Origin: Clostridia bacterium
GTDB taxonomy: Bacteria > Bacillota > Clostridia > Monoglobales > Monoglobaceae
Assembly: GCA_017546145.1 (NCBI GenBank)
Contig: JAFYXN010000004.1
Location: forward strand, 62,001-126,000
Reading direction: 5' to 3'
Length of the DNA: 64,000 nt
The notes under the pieces: model-generated
Seen by the model: only the letters and a program-made list of their open reading frames with translations
The model's database searches: none
What the model was told of the DNA's origin: nothing
Shown here: in pieces, positions 8,421 through 18,460 of the stretch
How positions within the stretch are numbered: the first letter of the stretch is position 1
How the letters are laid out: every line of letters begins with the position of its first letter
Program-made: the position numbers and the translations under genes

Positions 8421-8987
8421 GTGCAGATATTTAATATGACATACAACTGGAAGGGAGTTCTTTCAAAAAGAGCGGAAACAAAGTATATTATTCTTCATCA
8501 TCGCGGCGGATGCGGAGATGCTTTAAGCATTCATGCCGACCACCTGAAAAGGGGATGGAGCGGCATAGGCTATCATTTTTATGTGCGAAAGGACGGCAGC
8601 GTGTTCAAGGGCAGACCAATCGGGACAGTCGGTGCACATTGTACAAACTATAACAGCTTGTCAATCGGAATCTGTTTTGAAGGGAACTTTGAAAACGAGG
8701 TTATGACCGACGTGCAAATAAAATCGGGGCGTGAGCTTGTTGCATACATTAGGCAGCTTTATCCCAAGGCAGAGGTGAAAAGGCACAGGGACTTTTCTGC
8801 CACTGCGTGTCCCGGGAAGAACTTTGTATTTGAAAAGATTAGCAAGGGGGTGACGCAAATGACGATTGAAGAGGCAATGGAGATTGTTCAGGCAAAAGCC
8901 GGACTTGAAGACGAAACAATCGAATTTCTGCTTTGCTATAAGTATGGCGAAGAGCTTTTCTGCAAGCTTGCTGAGGCTATGAGATAA
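8421..8987 (+). CDS. N-acetylmuramoyl-L-alanine amidase (phage endolysin)
   Basis: About 188 residues. GTG 8421 is preferred (AAAGGAG 8 bases upstream) over GTG 8412, which overlaps the holin stop. The Amidase_2/PGRP fold is evident: IILHHRG with the first zinc histidine, GIGYHFYVRKDG, IGTVGAHC, and the late zinc-ligand segment HRDFSATACPGKNF. These enzymes cut the lactyl-peptide bond of peptidoglycan and here would lyse the host. The C-terminal 50 residues form a small helical tail, possibly wall-binding. It closes the prophage late operon. Confidence 0.85.
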   Translation: MQIFNMTYNWKGVLSKRAETKYIILHHRGGCGDALSIHADHLKRGWSGIGYHFYVRKDGSVFKGRPIGTVGAHCTNYNSLSIGICFEGNFENEVMTDVQIKSGRELVAYIRQLYPKAEVKRHRDFSATACPGKNFVFEKISKGVTQMTIEEAMEIVQAKAGLEDETIEFLLCYKYGEELFCKLAEAMR

Positions 8988-9008
8988 ACCGGGAATACTG
9001 TATTGTGA

Positions 9009-9037
9009 TTGACAGAAGACCGTTTTGGAAGTATAAT
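9009..9037 (+). promoter_or_regulatory. Perfect-consensus sigma-A promoter upstream of recD2
   Basis: TTGACA at 9009-9014 and TATAAT at 9032-9037 are separated by exactly 17 bases, a full match to the housekeeping consensus at both hexamers. It lies between the phage amidase and recD2 and predicts a start near 9044 and a very short leader. Confidence 0.8.
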
Positions 9038-9061
9038 AAATAAAAAACTTCTGAAGGGACG

Positions 9062-11266
9062 GTGAATACAGTGGAGCAGCTGAAGGGTATGGTTGAAGGC
9101 GTGATATACGAAAATCCCGCAAACGGCTACACTGTTTGCGATGTGTCTTCTGATGGCAAGCTGTATACCCTGACAGGGTATATGCCCGGACTTTCTGAGG
9201 GAGAGACAATAGTTGCCTTTGGTGAATGGAAATCGCATCCTGAATACGGCGAGCAGTTTAATGTTTTGCAGTTTCAGCGGATAATGCCCAAGACTGAAAG
9301 CGAGATTGAGCTTTATTTAGGCTCGGGAATTTTGCCGCATGTCGGAAGAAGCACAGCAAGAAAGATTGTTGAGAGGTTTGGCAAGGACGCTCTTGATATA
9401 ATTGAAAATCAGCCGGACAGGCTTTGTGAAATAAAAGGGATTTCAAAAGCCAAGGCTGATGAAATCTATAAGAGGTATGTTGAGCAGATAGGTCTTAAAA
9501 AGATAATTATTTTTTTTCAGAGGTTTGACGTGACCCCAAACCTTGCGGTAAAGGCATATAAAACCTTTGGAGAGAACATAGTTGCACTGGCAACCGAAAA
9601 TCCGTTCGTCTTAACAGCAGTTGACGGGTTTACTTTTAAGATATGCGATAGAATGTCAGGGGAAATGAACCTTCCCAAGAATTTTTTGCCGAGAATATAT
9701 TCGGGAATTAAAAGTGTGCTTCTTAATTCGGCATACTTAAACGGACATACATTTTTGCCCAAAATGACTCTTGTCGGGCAGGCAAAGCTTTTTTTAGAGG
9801 TTGAAACAGACGAAATAGAGGATGCAGTTTCTGACCTTGTGATGCAGGGCGAGCTGATTGTTGAGCGTCAGGACGATTTTGATGCGGTTTATCTTAAGCT
9901 TTTTTTTGATGCGGAAAGAGGCGTTGCACAAAGGCTTCGCGATATGAGCGGACTTATATATCAGGTGGACAGAGCCGAAACTGAGGAGCTGATTTTAAAG
10001 GCAGAAGCGGAAACCGGGATTGTTTTGGCAGAGGCTCAAAAGGAGGCGGTTTTTGCAGCGTTTGAAAATTCTGCTATGGTAATTACGGGCGGCCCCGGAA
10101 CAGGAAAAACCACAATTATAAATACAATTATAAATATTATGGAGGCTCAGGGAAAGACAATTGCACTTGCTGCACCTACGGGAAGAGCTGCAAAGCGAAT
10201 GACCGAGGTGTCGGGAATGGAGGCAAAGACAATCCACCGTCTTCTTGAAAATATGCCGTCAGAGGGTAGCGGCAATGTGTATTTTGCAAAAAACGAGAAC
10301 AATCAGCTTGATTGTGACATTTTGATTGTGGACGAGATGTCTATGGTTGATATTCTTTTGATGAACAGCCTGCTTTTGGCACTTCCTATGAAGGCAAGGC
10401 TTATTATGGTGGGTGACTGCGACCAGCTGCCGGCGGTGGGTGCAGGAAATGTTTTGAGGGACATAATTGACAGTGAGTCGGTTGAATGCATAAAGCTGAC
10501 CGAGATATTCCGTCAGGCAAAGGAAAGCATGATAGTGGTTAATGCTCACAGAATCAATAAAGGTCAAATGCCTTACTGCAACGACCCTGACAATGACTTT
10601 TTTATGTTAAGCTGCAATGACCCCGAGCTTTTGTGCGAAACCATTGCTGATTTGTGCAAAAACAGAATTCCAAAATCGTATGGCTTTGACAGTATATCTC
10701 AGATACAGGTGCTTACACCCACCAGAAAGACCCAGATAGGTGTTCAAAGCCTTAACGGGCTTTTGCAAAGGCGGTTGAACCCTGAAATGCCAAAGTCCGC
10801 CAAGGCGGTGTCGGGCGGATGTGTATTCCGTATGGGCGACAAGGTGATGCAAAACAAAAACAATTACAATCTTGAGTGGACAAGATACGGCGGTATTGAA
10901 AAGGGAACAGGCGTTTTTAACGGTGATGTGGGGTTTGTTACGGATATAAATTATCTGAAGAAAACTCTTACGGTGACCTATGACGAAAAGGAGGTTGTCT
11001 ATGAGTTTGGTATGCTGGAGGAAATTGAGCTTGCTTATGCCGTAACGGTACATAAAAGTCAGGGCAGCGAGTTTGACGTGGTTATAATGCCTATGTTTGA
11101 TACCCACAGACTATTGATGACACGAAATCTTTTGTATACGGCAATAACCAGAGCAAAAAAGCTGGTCGTGCTTGTTGGCAAGGAGGAAATTTTAAAAAAG
11201 TTTGTGGATAATGACAATATTCAATGCAGATATTCAGGGCTTAGAGATAAACTGATAATAAGATAA
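9062..11266 (+). CDS. recD2: ATP-dependent DNA helicase RecD2
   Basis: 734 residues, full length for RecD2 (RecD/TraA-type superfamily 1B, 5'-to-3') helicases that work without RecBC in Firmicutes. Seen: N-terminal OB-like domain (MVEGVIYENPANGYTV), helix-hairpin-helix region (residues 85-180), Walker A GGPGTGKTT near 343, Walker B DEMSMVD near 424, GDCDQLPAVGAGNVL, and C-terminal VTVHKSQGSEFD and ITRAKK motifs. Two GTG starts (9062, 9071) are possible; GGTGA at 9061-9065 could serve the second. Its own strong promoter separates it from the prophage. Role is DNA repair and replication-fork processing. Confidence 0.93.
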   Translation: MNTVEQLKGMVEGVIYENPANGYTVCDVSSDGKLYTLTGYMPGLSEGETIVAFGEWKSHPEYGEQFNVLQFQRIMPKTESEIELYLGSGILPHVGRSTARKIVERFGKDALDIIENQPDRLCEIKGISKAKADEIYKRYVEQIGLKKIIIFFQRFDVTPNLAVKAYKTFGENIVALATENPFVLTAVDGFTFKICDRMSGEMNLPKNFLPRIYSGIKSVLLNSAYLNGHTFLPKMTLVGQAKLFLEVETDEIEDAVSDLVMQGELIVERQDDFDAVYLKLFFDAERGVAQRLRDMSGLIYQVDRAETEELILKAEAETGIVLAEAQKEAVFAAFENSAMVITGGPGTGKTTIINTIINIMEAQGKTIALAAPTGRAAKRMTEVSGMEAKTIHRLLENMPSEGSGNVYFAKNENNQLDCDILIVDEMSMVDILLMNSLLLALPMKARLIMVGDCDQLPAVGAGNVLRDIIDSESVECIKLTEIFRQAKESMIVVNAHRINKGQMPYCNDPDNDFFMLSCNDPELLCETIADLCKNRIPKSYGFDSISQIQVLTPTRKTQIGVQSLNGLLQRRLNPEMPKSAKAVSGGCVFRMGDKVMQNKNNYNLEWTRYGGIEKGTGVFNGDVGFVTDINYLKKTLTVTYDEKEVVYEFGMLEEIELAYAVTVHKSQGSEFDVVIMPMFDTHRLLMTRNLLYTAITRAKKLVVLVGKEEILKKFVDNDNIQCRYSGLRDKLIIR

Positions 11267-11304
11267 ACCCGGGTGACCTACAGTTTGGTCTGCCCGGGTT
11301 TTTG
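11265..11304. terminator. Bidirectional terminator between recD2 and the ABC exporter
   Basis: A stem of AACCCGGG...CCCGGGTT with an inner GACC/GGTC pairing, followed by TTTTT on the plus strand and by TTTAT on the minus strand. It sits between convergent genes and can serve both. Confidence 0.8.
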
Positions 11305-11317
11305 GTTAATCAAATAT

Positions 11318-13132
11318 TTATTTGTCAACAACGTCGTTTAGGTTTTTAAGCTCGTAGAACTTGCCGCGTTTTTCTATCAGCTCGGAATACGTTCCGACTT
11401 CAATACATCTTCCGTTTTCCATAACCACAATCTTGTCTGCGTTGCGAATGGTGGACAGCCTGTGCGCAACAATAAACGTGGTCCTGCCCTTGGTCAGATG
11501 ATTTATTGCCTGCTGAACGTGATACTCTGAAATATTATCAAGTGCGGAGGTCGCTTCGTCCAGGATAAGGATTTTGGGGTCGCGTATAAGGGCGCGGGCA
11601 ATGGAAATCCTTTGCTTTTGTCCGCCTGAAAGATTGGCTCCGTTTTCGCCCACCTCGGTGTCAAGACCTTTGGGGAGCTTATCCGTAAACTCGTCAATGT
11701 TTGAAAGATGCACAACCTCGCGAAGACGTTCCTCAGAAATGTTTTTAAGAGCGTAGGTTATATTTTCGCGGATTGTTCCGCAAAACATAACACAGTTTTG
11801 GGGAACAACTGAAATAAAGTGACGGTAGTCGCTGAGGTTGAGATATTCAATTGGCTTTCCGTCAATAATCAGGCTGCCCCGGGTTGGCTGCATAAAACCA
11901 ATAATCATATTCATTATTGTAGATTTGCCCGAGCCGGAGGCACCGACAAAGGCAATGCATTCGCCCGGCTCAACATTAAGCGAAAAGTCTTTAATCATAT
12001 CATCGCTTGCTTTGGGATAACGGTAGGATACGTTGTCAAACTGAACGGTGCCATGGACATAGCGCAGGCGGATTTTTCCGCTGTTGTTCTCAACTTCGTT
12101 TGAAAGGACAATTTCCGAAACAGAGTTTATGGAATCCATACCCTTTGTTATCTGGGGGTATATGTTTATTATATTGCTTATGCTGTTTGAGATATTGATA
12201 AAATATGACTGATACAAAACAATATCTCCCACTTCTATTTTGCCGTTCATTGCAAGGTATGCGGTAAAAAATAGGCATACTATGCTCATAAGCTGGCTGA
12301 TAATCCAAGTTATTGAGCCAAACTGTGCGTTTATTCTGTCAACAATAAGACCTTTATTGCGCAAAGAGTCAATAATAGCTTCAAGGGTTGCAATTTCCTC
12401 GTCTTCAAGACCGTGTGCTTTGGTAACAGGTATCATATCAAGCATATCCGACACTTTTGATGAAATATTTTCGCTTTCCTTGCGGAAGTTGTGGTTGCTT
12501 GACCGCATAGGAGTGCGAAAGAATTGTATCAGCAGCACATTGACAGGAATAACTATTAAAAAGAATATGGTAACAATTCCGCTTCTGGTGGCGGCAATTG
12601 CAATAGCGACAACAGCGTGCAGAATATTGGGTATAAGCGATTTTACAAACTGGTTACACAAAAGCTCTATAGACTCGATATCGCGCATAAATTTGGATTG
12701 GATTTTTCCGCTTTCTATTTCCTTGTGATATGTAACCGACAAATGCTGAAGCTTGCGGATAAGTGTGTTTCTGAGCCCTGCACCAAGATTGCGAAGCCTT
12801 TTGTCGATATGCTTTGAATATATAATGTGCAGCGGATAGTTTTGTAAAATCAGTATAGCCAAAGTAACGGCACATACTATCAGCTTGGGTGTCATGTTTG
12901 GGTCGTTTCGTGTGACAATATTGATGATTTCAGAGGTGACAAGCGGTATAGCCCAAAATGCAGCCGATTTTATTATGTACAGTAGTGCTGAAATTACTAT
13001 AGAAAGCAGGTTCTGTTTTACAAGCATTCTGGGAATTGCGTTTGTCTTTTTTGAGCGTTCATGTTCTTCTGCTTCTTGAAAAAGTTGTTCATAATCAGGT
13101 ATGGGGTTTTTCTTGAATTCTTGAGAATCCAT
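11318..13132 (-). CDS. ABC transporter, fused permease and ATPase (exporter type)
   Basis: 604 residues. The ATG at 13132 is chosen because GGAGGAAC lies just upstream; a longer frame runs to 13273 but lacks a site. Residues 1-330 form a six-helix exporter membrane domain; the C-terminal ATPase shows Walker A GASGSGKST near 397, LSGGQ near 501, Walker B ILILDEATSALD near 522 and the switch VAHRLSTI. Acts as a homo- or heterodimer exporting lipids, drugs or peptides; substrate unknown and no partner half-transporter is adjacent. A good promoter and an 18-bp sequence shared with the M23 hydrolase promoter lie upstream. Confidence 0.88.
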   Translation of the reverse strand: MDSQEFKKNPIPDYEQLFQEAEEHERSKKTNAIPRMLVKQNLLSIVISALLYIIKSAAFWAIPLVTSEIINIVTRNDPNMTPKLIVCAVTLAILILQNYPLHIIYSKHIDKRLRNLGAGLRNTLIRKLQHLSVTYHKEIESGKIQSKFMRDIESIELLCNQFVKSLIPNILHAVVAIAIAATRSGIVTIFFLIVIPVNVLLIQFFRTPMRSSNHNFRKESENISSKVSDMLDMIPVTKAHGLEDEEIATLEAIIDSLRNKGLIVDRINAQFGSITWIISQLMSIVCLFFTAYLAMNGKIEVGDIVLYQSYFINISNSISNIINIYPQITKGMDSINSVSEIVLSNEVENNSGKIRLRYVHGTVQFDNVSYRYPKASDDMIKDFSLNVEPGECIAFVGASGSGKSTIMNMIIGFMQPTRGSLIIDGKPIEYLNLSDYRHFISVVPQNCVMFCGTIRENITYALKNISEERLREVVHLSNIDEFTDKLPKGLDTEVGENGANLSGGQKQRISIARALIRDPKILILDEATSALDNISEYHVQQAINHLTKGRTTFIVAHRLSTIRNADKIVVMENGRCIEVGTYSELIEKRGKFYELKNLNDVVDK

Positions 13133-13232
13133 AATAGTTCCTCCAATATTAAAAAACTTTTGACAGGGTGTGCAACAGAAAAAGATTTTACATTTTCCCA
13201 ACTCCAAACACTTAAAACTTATGTTTGAGACC

Positions 13233-13261
13233 AACATATTCCATTTTAGCGTGTTTGTCAA
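13233..13261 (-). promoter_or_regulatory. Sigma-A promoter of the ABC exporter
   Basis: On the minus strand TTGACA (13261-13256) and TATGTT (13238-13233) are 17 bases apart. The predicted leader is about 95 bases. Confidence 0.65.
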
Positions 13262-13265
13262 TAAA

Positions 13266-13282
13266 AGTAACAAAATTGTAAT
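13266..13282 (+). promoter_or_regulatory. WalR-like direct repeat upstream of the ABC exporter promoter
   Basis: AGTAAC-AAAAT-TGTAAT is one base from the WalR consensus (TGTWAH-N5-TGTWAH). It abuts the exporter's -35 element, in the orientation opposite to the gene. The 18-base core GTAACAAAATTGTAATAT is identical to that upstream of the M23 hydrolase gene near 23665. Confidence 0.4.
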
Positions 13283-13342
13283 ATAAAATCTTTTGTTAAA
13301 ATTTTCAACTTAGATACATGTCAAAAAAGAGTGGGGCAACAT

Positions 13343-13371
13343 AAAAACCGGCAGACAAATTTGTCTGCCGG
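13343..13371 (-). terminator. Terminator of the four-helix protein gene
   Basis: A perfect 24-base palindrome (CCGGCAGACAAA and its complement, 13348-13371) followed on the minus strand by TTTTTAT, just downstream of the minus-strand gene ending at 13383. Confidence 0.85.
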
Positions 13372-13382
13372 ATGGGGGAGAG

Positions 13383-13817
13383 TTAAAGATATTCTTTTAT
13401 GCTGTCTGAAAGCCGTTCTTCAATGTCAATTAAACGGTGGGTAATATCCTTTGCCGAAGAATCCGCCGCAGCATACTGGTTAAGATAGCGGTTCAGGGAT
13501 TTGATACCCATATCGCAACCGTCAGTGATTAAGTCTGCTACAGTGTGGTCATTTTTGTCCATAGCAAGCATTACGTTGGTTTTGAGCCATGACATACCCT
13601 GCGCCATAATGTTGGGGTCTTTGCCCTCATCATGAAGCCGGCTTAACAGCTTGTGGGTTTCGCTGCCGAGTGCCTGATGCTCTTCCTTTGATTCAATTAA
13701 AATGTTACGGAATTTTTCGCTGTCAACCTTGTCTAAAACATCGTCAATTGAGTTAACGCCCATTTTTATTCCTGCGTTACATTCTTTTAAAAGCTTAACT
13801 GTATCTTCGTTTGCCAT
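13383..13817 (-). CDS. Predicted four-helix-bundle (ferritin-like) protein of unknown function
   Basis: 144 residues with AAAGGAG before its ATG. Almost entirely helical, with acidic/His pairs such as ESKEEHQALGSETHKLL that resemble the ExxH arrangement of ferritin-like or DUF2383-type bundles. No signal peptide and no membrane segment, so cytoplasmic. It is a single-gene unit with its own terminator, diverging from eno. Metal binding is suggested but the full ligand set is not clear. Not recognised with certainty. Confidence 0.7.
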   Translation of the reverse strand: MANEDTVKLLKECNAGIKMGVNSIDDVLDKVDSEKFRNILIESKEEHQALGSETHKLLSRLHDEGKDPNIMAQGMSWLKTNVMLAMDKNDHTVADLITDGCDMGIKSLNRYLNQYAAADSSAKDITHRLIDIEERLSDSIKEYL

Positions 13818-13929
13818 ATTAATTCTCCTTTCCTTGTGCTTTAACTATTTTGTCCCGAAATTTGCAAAATATATATTAAAATCTAAAAATAAGGACATAC
13901 TGTGATTAACATGCTTTCAGGAGGGATAA

Positions 13930-15246
<1,317 letters not shown>

Positions 15247-15256
15247 AGTAAAACAT

Positions 15257-15303
15257 TGGCGGCGTGCCGGACTTTTTGTCGGCTCGTCGCTATAACTTTT
15301 TTA
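15257..15303 (+). terminator. Probable eno terminator
   Basis: An imperfect GC-rich stem (GCGGCG-t-GCCG pairing with CGGC-t-CGTCGC) ends near 15290 and is followed by TATAACTTTTTT. Confidence 0.6.
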
Positions 15304-15326
15304 AAACCCAAAAACTCTTTCTTTAT

Positions 15327-15360
15327 TTCGACACTTAGTGCAAAATTCTCTTTGTATAAT
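15327..15360 (+). promoter_or_regulatory. Spo0A-type spoIIE promoter with 21-bp spacer
   Basis: TTCGACA (15327-15333) is the reverse complement of the Spo0A box core TGTCGAA and overlaps a -35-like TCGACA. TATAAT lies at 15355-15360, 21 bases from that -35. In Bacillus the spoIIE promoter likewise is a sigma-A promoter with over-long spacing activated by Spo0A near -35. Confidence 0.65.
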
Positions 15361-15403
15361 GAAGAAAATTTACAAATTTTGGAAAATACAAAGGAGAAAA
15401 AAG

Positions 15404-17761
15404 ATGACGGAGGCAAAGATAAATTCGTACAAAGCAAAAATAAAAAAAGTACGGCAGTTTCCTAAGATTGAGATTGACATTTCAAGGAGAGATGTGTTTG
15501 CAAGGGTGATAGGGTTTTTTCTTGCAATGGCAATGCCGCTGCCGGGAATGGCACCGTTTGGGTTGTCGTTTCTTGCGCAGGAGCGGAAGCTTTCTTTAAA
15601 GGCGGTTTTGGCGTTTATACTGGCAAGCTTGGGAAGTGTGGTTGCCTGCGACAGAATGGGTGCAGCCAAGTACATAGGTGCAGGAATTATATATTTATCG
15701 GTTTTGTTTGTGCTTGAGAGGGGTGTAAAAATCACCGATGTTACCGCAGGAGTTGCGGCAGGGATATGTGTGTTTGTTACGGGGTTTGCCGCAATCTGGC
15801 TTCAGGGGTTTAATGTATCTGAGCTTTTATTGCTTTTGTGCGAGGGGGCAATTACGGCTTCTGCGGCGCTTATGATGGAGAAAAGCAGTGATTTTATCAG
15901 AAACCGCAATTTTTCTGCAAGCGGGCTTGATGCGGATACAAAGCTGAGTCTTGGTGCGGTGGCGGCAATTGCAATTCTCAGCCTTAAGCAGATGTATCTT
16001 GGCTCTGATTTCTCGGTAATGAACTGTGTAGCGGCTGTAATTCTGCTTGTTATTGCATCAGGATGCGGTGCAGGCTACTCTACGGGTGCAGGCGTGGTTC
16101 TTGGAGTGGTTTGCGGAATTGGCAGTGATTATTTTATGCCGGTTCTTGGTGCATTCAGCTTTTGCGGTTTTTTGGCAGGAGTGTTTTCAAAGTTCGGAAA
16201 GAGCGGAGTTATCTCAGGGGTTGTTCTTGCCAATGCGGTAATGGTTATATATACAAACAGCGCAATGGAGTCGGTGCTGTCACTTTTTGAGGTGCTGGCA
16301 TCTGCAATAATTTTTGCGTTTATCCCAATGAGCTATGTTGAGGCGGTACGGGACATCTTGTGCATAGGTGAAAGTGAGCGCGAAAGCATTGTAAAAATGA
16401 AGGAAACGGTCAGAGCGCGCCTTGCGTCGGTTGCGGCGGCATTTGAAAATATGTCAAAGACGCTTGAAAAGCTTTCGGACAAAAACGAATATGACGGAAA
16501 TGTTGAGGTTACAGCGGTTTTTGATGCCGCTGCGGACAAGGTGTGCCGCAAGTGCCGAAAATCTCCGCTATGCTGGGGCAGAGATTTTAATTCGACCTAC
16601 CATGATATGTTTGATATGCTTGGCAAGCTTTCTGAAAAAGGCAAGATTGATGAGGATGATGTAAAAGACCATTTTTTGGCAAAGTGTCTTAATATAAACG
16701 GCCTTTTGACAGAACTCAATCACCAGTTTGATATTTACCGTGTTAGAAAGGTGTGGAGAAACAAGCTGACAGAAAGCCGCGAGCTTGTAGGGGAACAGCT
16801 TTCTGGCATGTCAAAAATTATTGACGGACTTGCGGCAGAGCTGGCAGAGGATATAAAGCCCGCGGCTGTTTCGGCTTGGGAGGTCAGAACACGTCTTGAA
16901 CGGCGCGGCATAAAGGCTCGCGATGTAAATGTGATGCAGGATAAAAGCGGCCGGCACAAGATTGAGGTTGTTCTAAAAGGTGCGGTGCTTAAGGAAAAAC
17001 AAAGGACTTCACTTGAAAAATTAATGAAAACAATATTAAAGTGTCCTGTAATGAATACCGAAGAAAATATCTGCGGCAAAAAGTATATACGTCTGTGCTT
17101 CTCCGAGGCAGAAAGGTACACCGTGGAAACTCAACACGCCTGCCGTGCTGCGTCTGACAAAAACGGTGACAATTTCAGGATGCTGCACCTCAGCGGCGGC
17201 AAGTATGTGGTTGCAATCAGCGACGGAATGGGTACAGGCAGCCGCGCCGCGAAAGAGAGCGAGGCAATACTGGAGCTTTTGGACAGCTTTCTTCATGCAG
17301 GGTTTGACAGCCGTACTGCGGTCAGACTTATAAATTCCATTATGATAATGAAGTCAGAGGACGATGCATTTGTAACCATAGACTTATGTATAATCGACCT
17401 GTATACGGGCGAGGTAAAGTTTATAAAAACAGGTGCAGAGCCAAGCTTTATAATGCAAAAGGACGGTTTGGTTGAAACGGTACGTGCTGCGTCACTGCCG
17501 GTAGGAATAATCCCCGAGGCGGAGGCGGATGTTGCATCACGCAGAGTGTGTGAGGGTGACAGAATAGTTATGATTACAGACGGTGTGGAAAACAGAGAAA
17601 GCGGCAGCCTTTGGGTGAGTGAGTTCATCCGTGAAAGCTGCCGCGGCAAGGAGGACGGTGATTTAGCCGATAATATTCTAAAATGTGCAATTGAAAAGAA
17701 CAGCGGAGATGTCAAGGATGACATGACGGTTCTTTCGCTACAGCTTAAAGCGGTGAGCTAA
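15404..17761 (+). CDS. spoIIE: Stage II sporulation protein E (serine phosphatase)
   Basis: About 785 residues from ATG 15404, which has AAAGGAG upstream; a longer frame to 15338 has none. Residues 45-330 are strongly hydrophobic with around ten membrane helices; a cytoplasmic linker follows with a Cys cluster (CRKCRKSPLCW near 380); the C-terminal PP2C phosphatase domain carries ISDGMGTGSRAAKES near 605 and MITDGVENRESG near 725. SpoIIE dephosphorylates SpoIIAA to release sigma-F in the forespore and acts at the polar septum. The gene's stop overlaps that of convergent rubrerythrin. Its presence implies a sporulating lineage. Confidence 0.95.
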   Translation: MTEAKINSYKAKIKKVRQFPKIEIDISRRDVFARVIGFFLAMAMPLPGMAPFGLSFLAQERKLSLKAVLAFILASLGSVVACDRMGAAKYIGAGIIYLSVLFVLERGVKITDVTAGVAAGICVFVTGFAAIWLQGFNVSELLLLLCEGAITASAALMMEKSSDFIRNRNFSASGLDADTKLSLGAVAAIAILSLKQMYLGSDFSVMNCVAAVILLVIASGCGAGYSTGAGVVLGVVCGIGSDYFMPVLGAFSFCGFLAGVFSKFGKSGVISGVVLANAVMVIYTNSAMESVLSLFEVLASAIIFAFIPMSYVEAVRDILCIGESERESIVKMKETVRARLASVAAAFENMSKTLEKLSDKNEYDGNVEVTAVFDAAADKVCRKCRKSPLCWGRDFNSTYHDMFDMLGKLSEKGKIDEDDVKDHFLAKCLNINGLLTELNHQFDIYRVRKVWRNKLTESRELVGEQLSGMSKIIDGLAAELAEDIKPAAVSAWEVRTRLERRGIKARDVNVMQDKSGRHKIEVVLKGAVLKEKQRTSLEKLMKTILKCPVMNTEENICGKKYIRLCFSEAERYTVETQHACRAASDKNGDNFRMLHLSGGKYVVAISDGMGTGSRAAKESEAILELLDSFLHAGFDSRTAVRLINSIMIMKSEDDAFVTIDLCIIDLYTGEVKFIKTGAEPSFIMQKDGLVETVRAASLPVGIIPEAEADVASRRVCEGDRIVMITDGVENRESGSLWVSEFIRESCRGKEDGDLADNILKCAIEKNSGDVKDDMTVLSLQLKAVS

Positions 17762-18345
17762 AGCTTTTCCAAAAGTTCAACACGAATAAAATACCCACGG
17801 TCATGACTGCATACAGGACAGTTGGGCGGCACCGAAACGCCGTTGAAGACAAAGCCGCAGTTAAGGCACATCCACGATGTGGAAATGTCAGACACAAACA
17901 GCTTGTCCTGTTCCAAAAGCTCGGCATAACGGGCAAAGCGGTCGCCGTGGGTTTTTTCTATTTCGGCAATGTTTCTGAAAATTCCTGAAATCTGCAAAAA
18001 GCCCTCTTGTTCTGCAACGTCGGCAAAGTGCTTGTAGGCGTCATTGTATTCCTCGTATTCGTTGTGCTGTGCATATCTAAGCAGCTGGGCAATTGAATCG
18101 TTTATATCTACGGGATAGCTGCCGTCAACCTTTATGTTTTCGCCTGAAACGGCTTTAAGCTGGTTGTAGAATACTTCGGCATGCTCTTTTTCCTGACCTG
18201 CGGTAAAGGCAAATATTGCTTCAACAACATGTAAGTTTTGTTTTTTTGCTTCTGCCGCCGCAAAGGTATAGCGGTTGCGTGCCTGACTTTCGCCTGCAAA
18301 AGCACGCATGAGGTTTAGTTTTGTTTCGCTGTTTTTAAAATCCAT
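17758..18345 (-). CDS. rbr: Rubrerythrin
   Basis: 195 residues with AAAGGAG before ATG. The N-terminal diiron domain shows ESQARNRY, GQEKEHAEVF and EIEKTHGDRF with the ligand Glu and His residues; the C-terminal rubredoxin-like domain has CLNCG and CPVC to bind one iron. Rubrerythrins reduce hydrogen peroxide in anaerobes. Convergent with spoIIE, the stop codons overlapping by three bases, so no terminator is possible between them. No clear PerR operator is visible upstream. Confidence 0.96.
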   Translation of the reverse strand: MDFKNSETKLNLMRAFAGESQARNRYTFAAAEAKKQNLHVVEAIFAFTAGQEKEHAEVFYNQLKAVSGENIKVDGSYPVDINDSIAQLLRYAQHNEYEEYNDAYKHFADVAEQEGFLQISGIFRNIAEIEKTHGDRFARYAELLEQDKLFVSDISTSWMCLNCGFVFNGVSVPPNCPVCSHDRGYFIRVELLEKL

Positions 18346-18460
18346 AGTTTAGCTCCTTTTTTAATTTCTGATATTGTTATTTTCTCAAAAATCTGGTAAA
18401 ATATACATTTGTACATTAGGTGTCCGGCGGATATTGATAAAATATAATAAGTATGATAGA

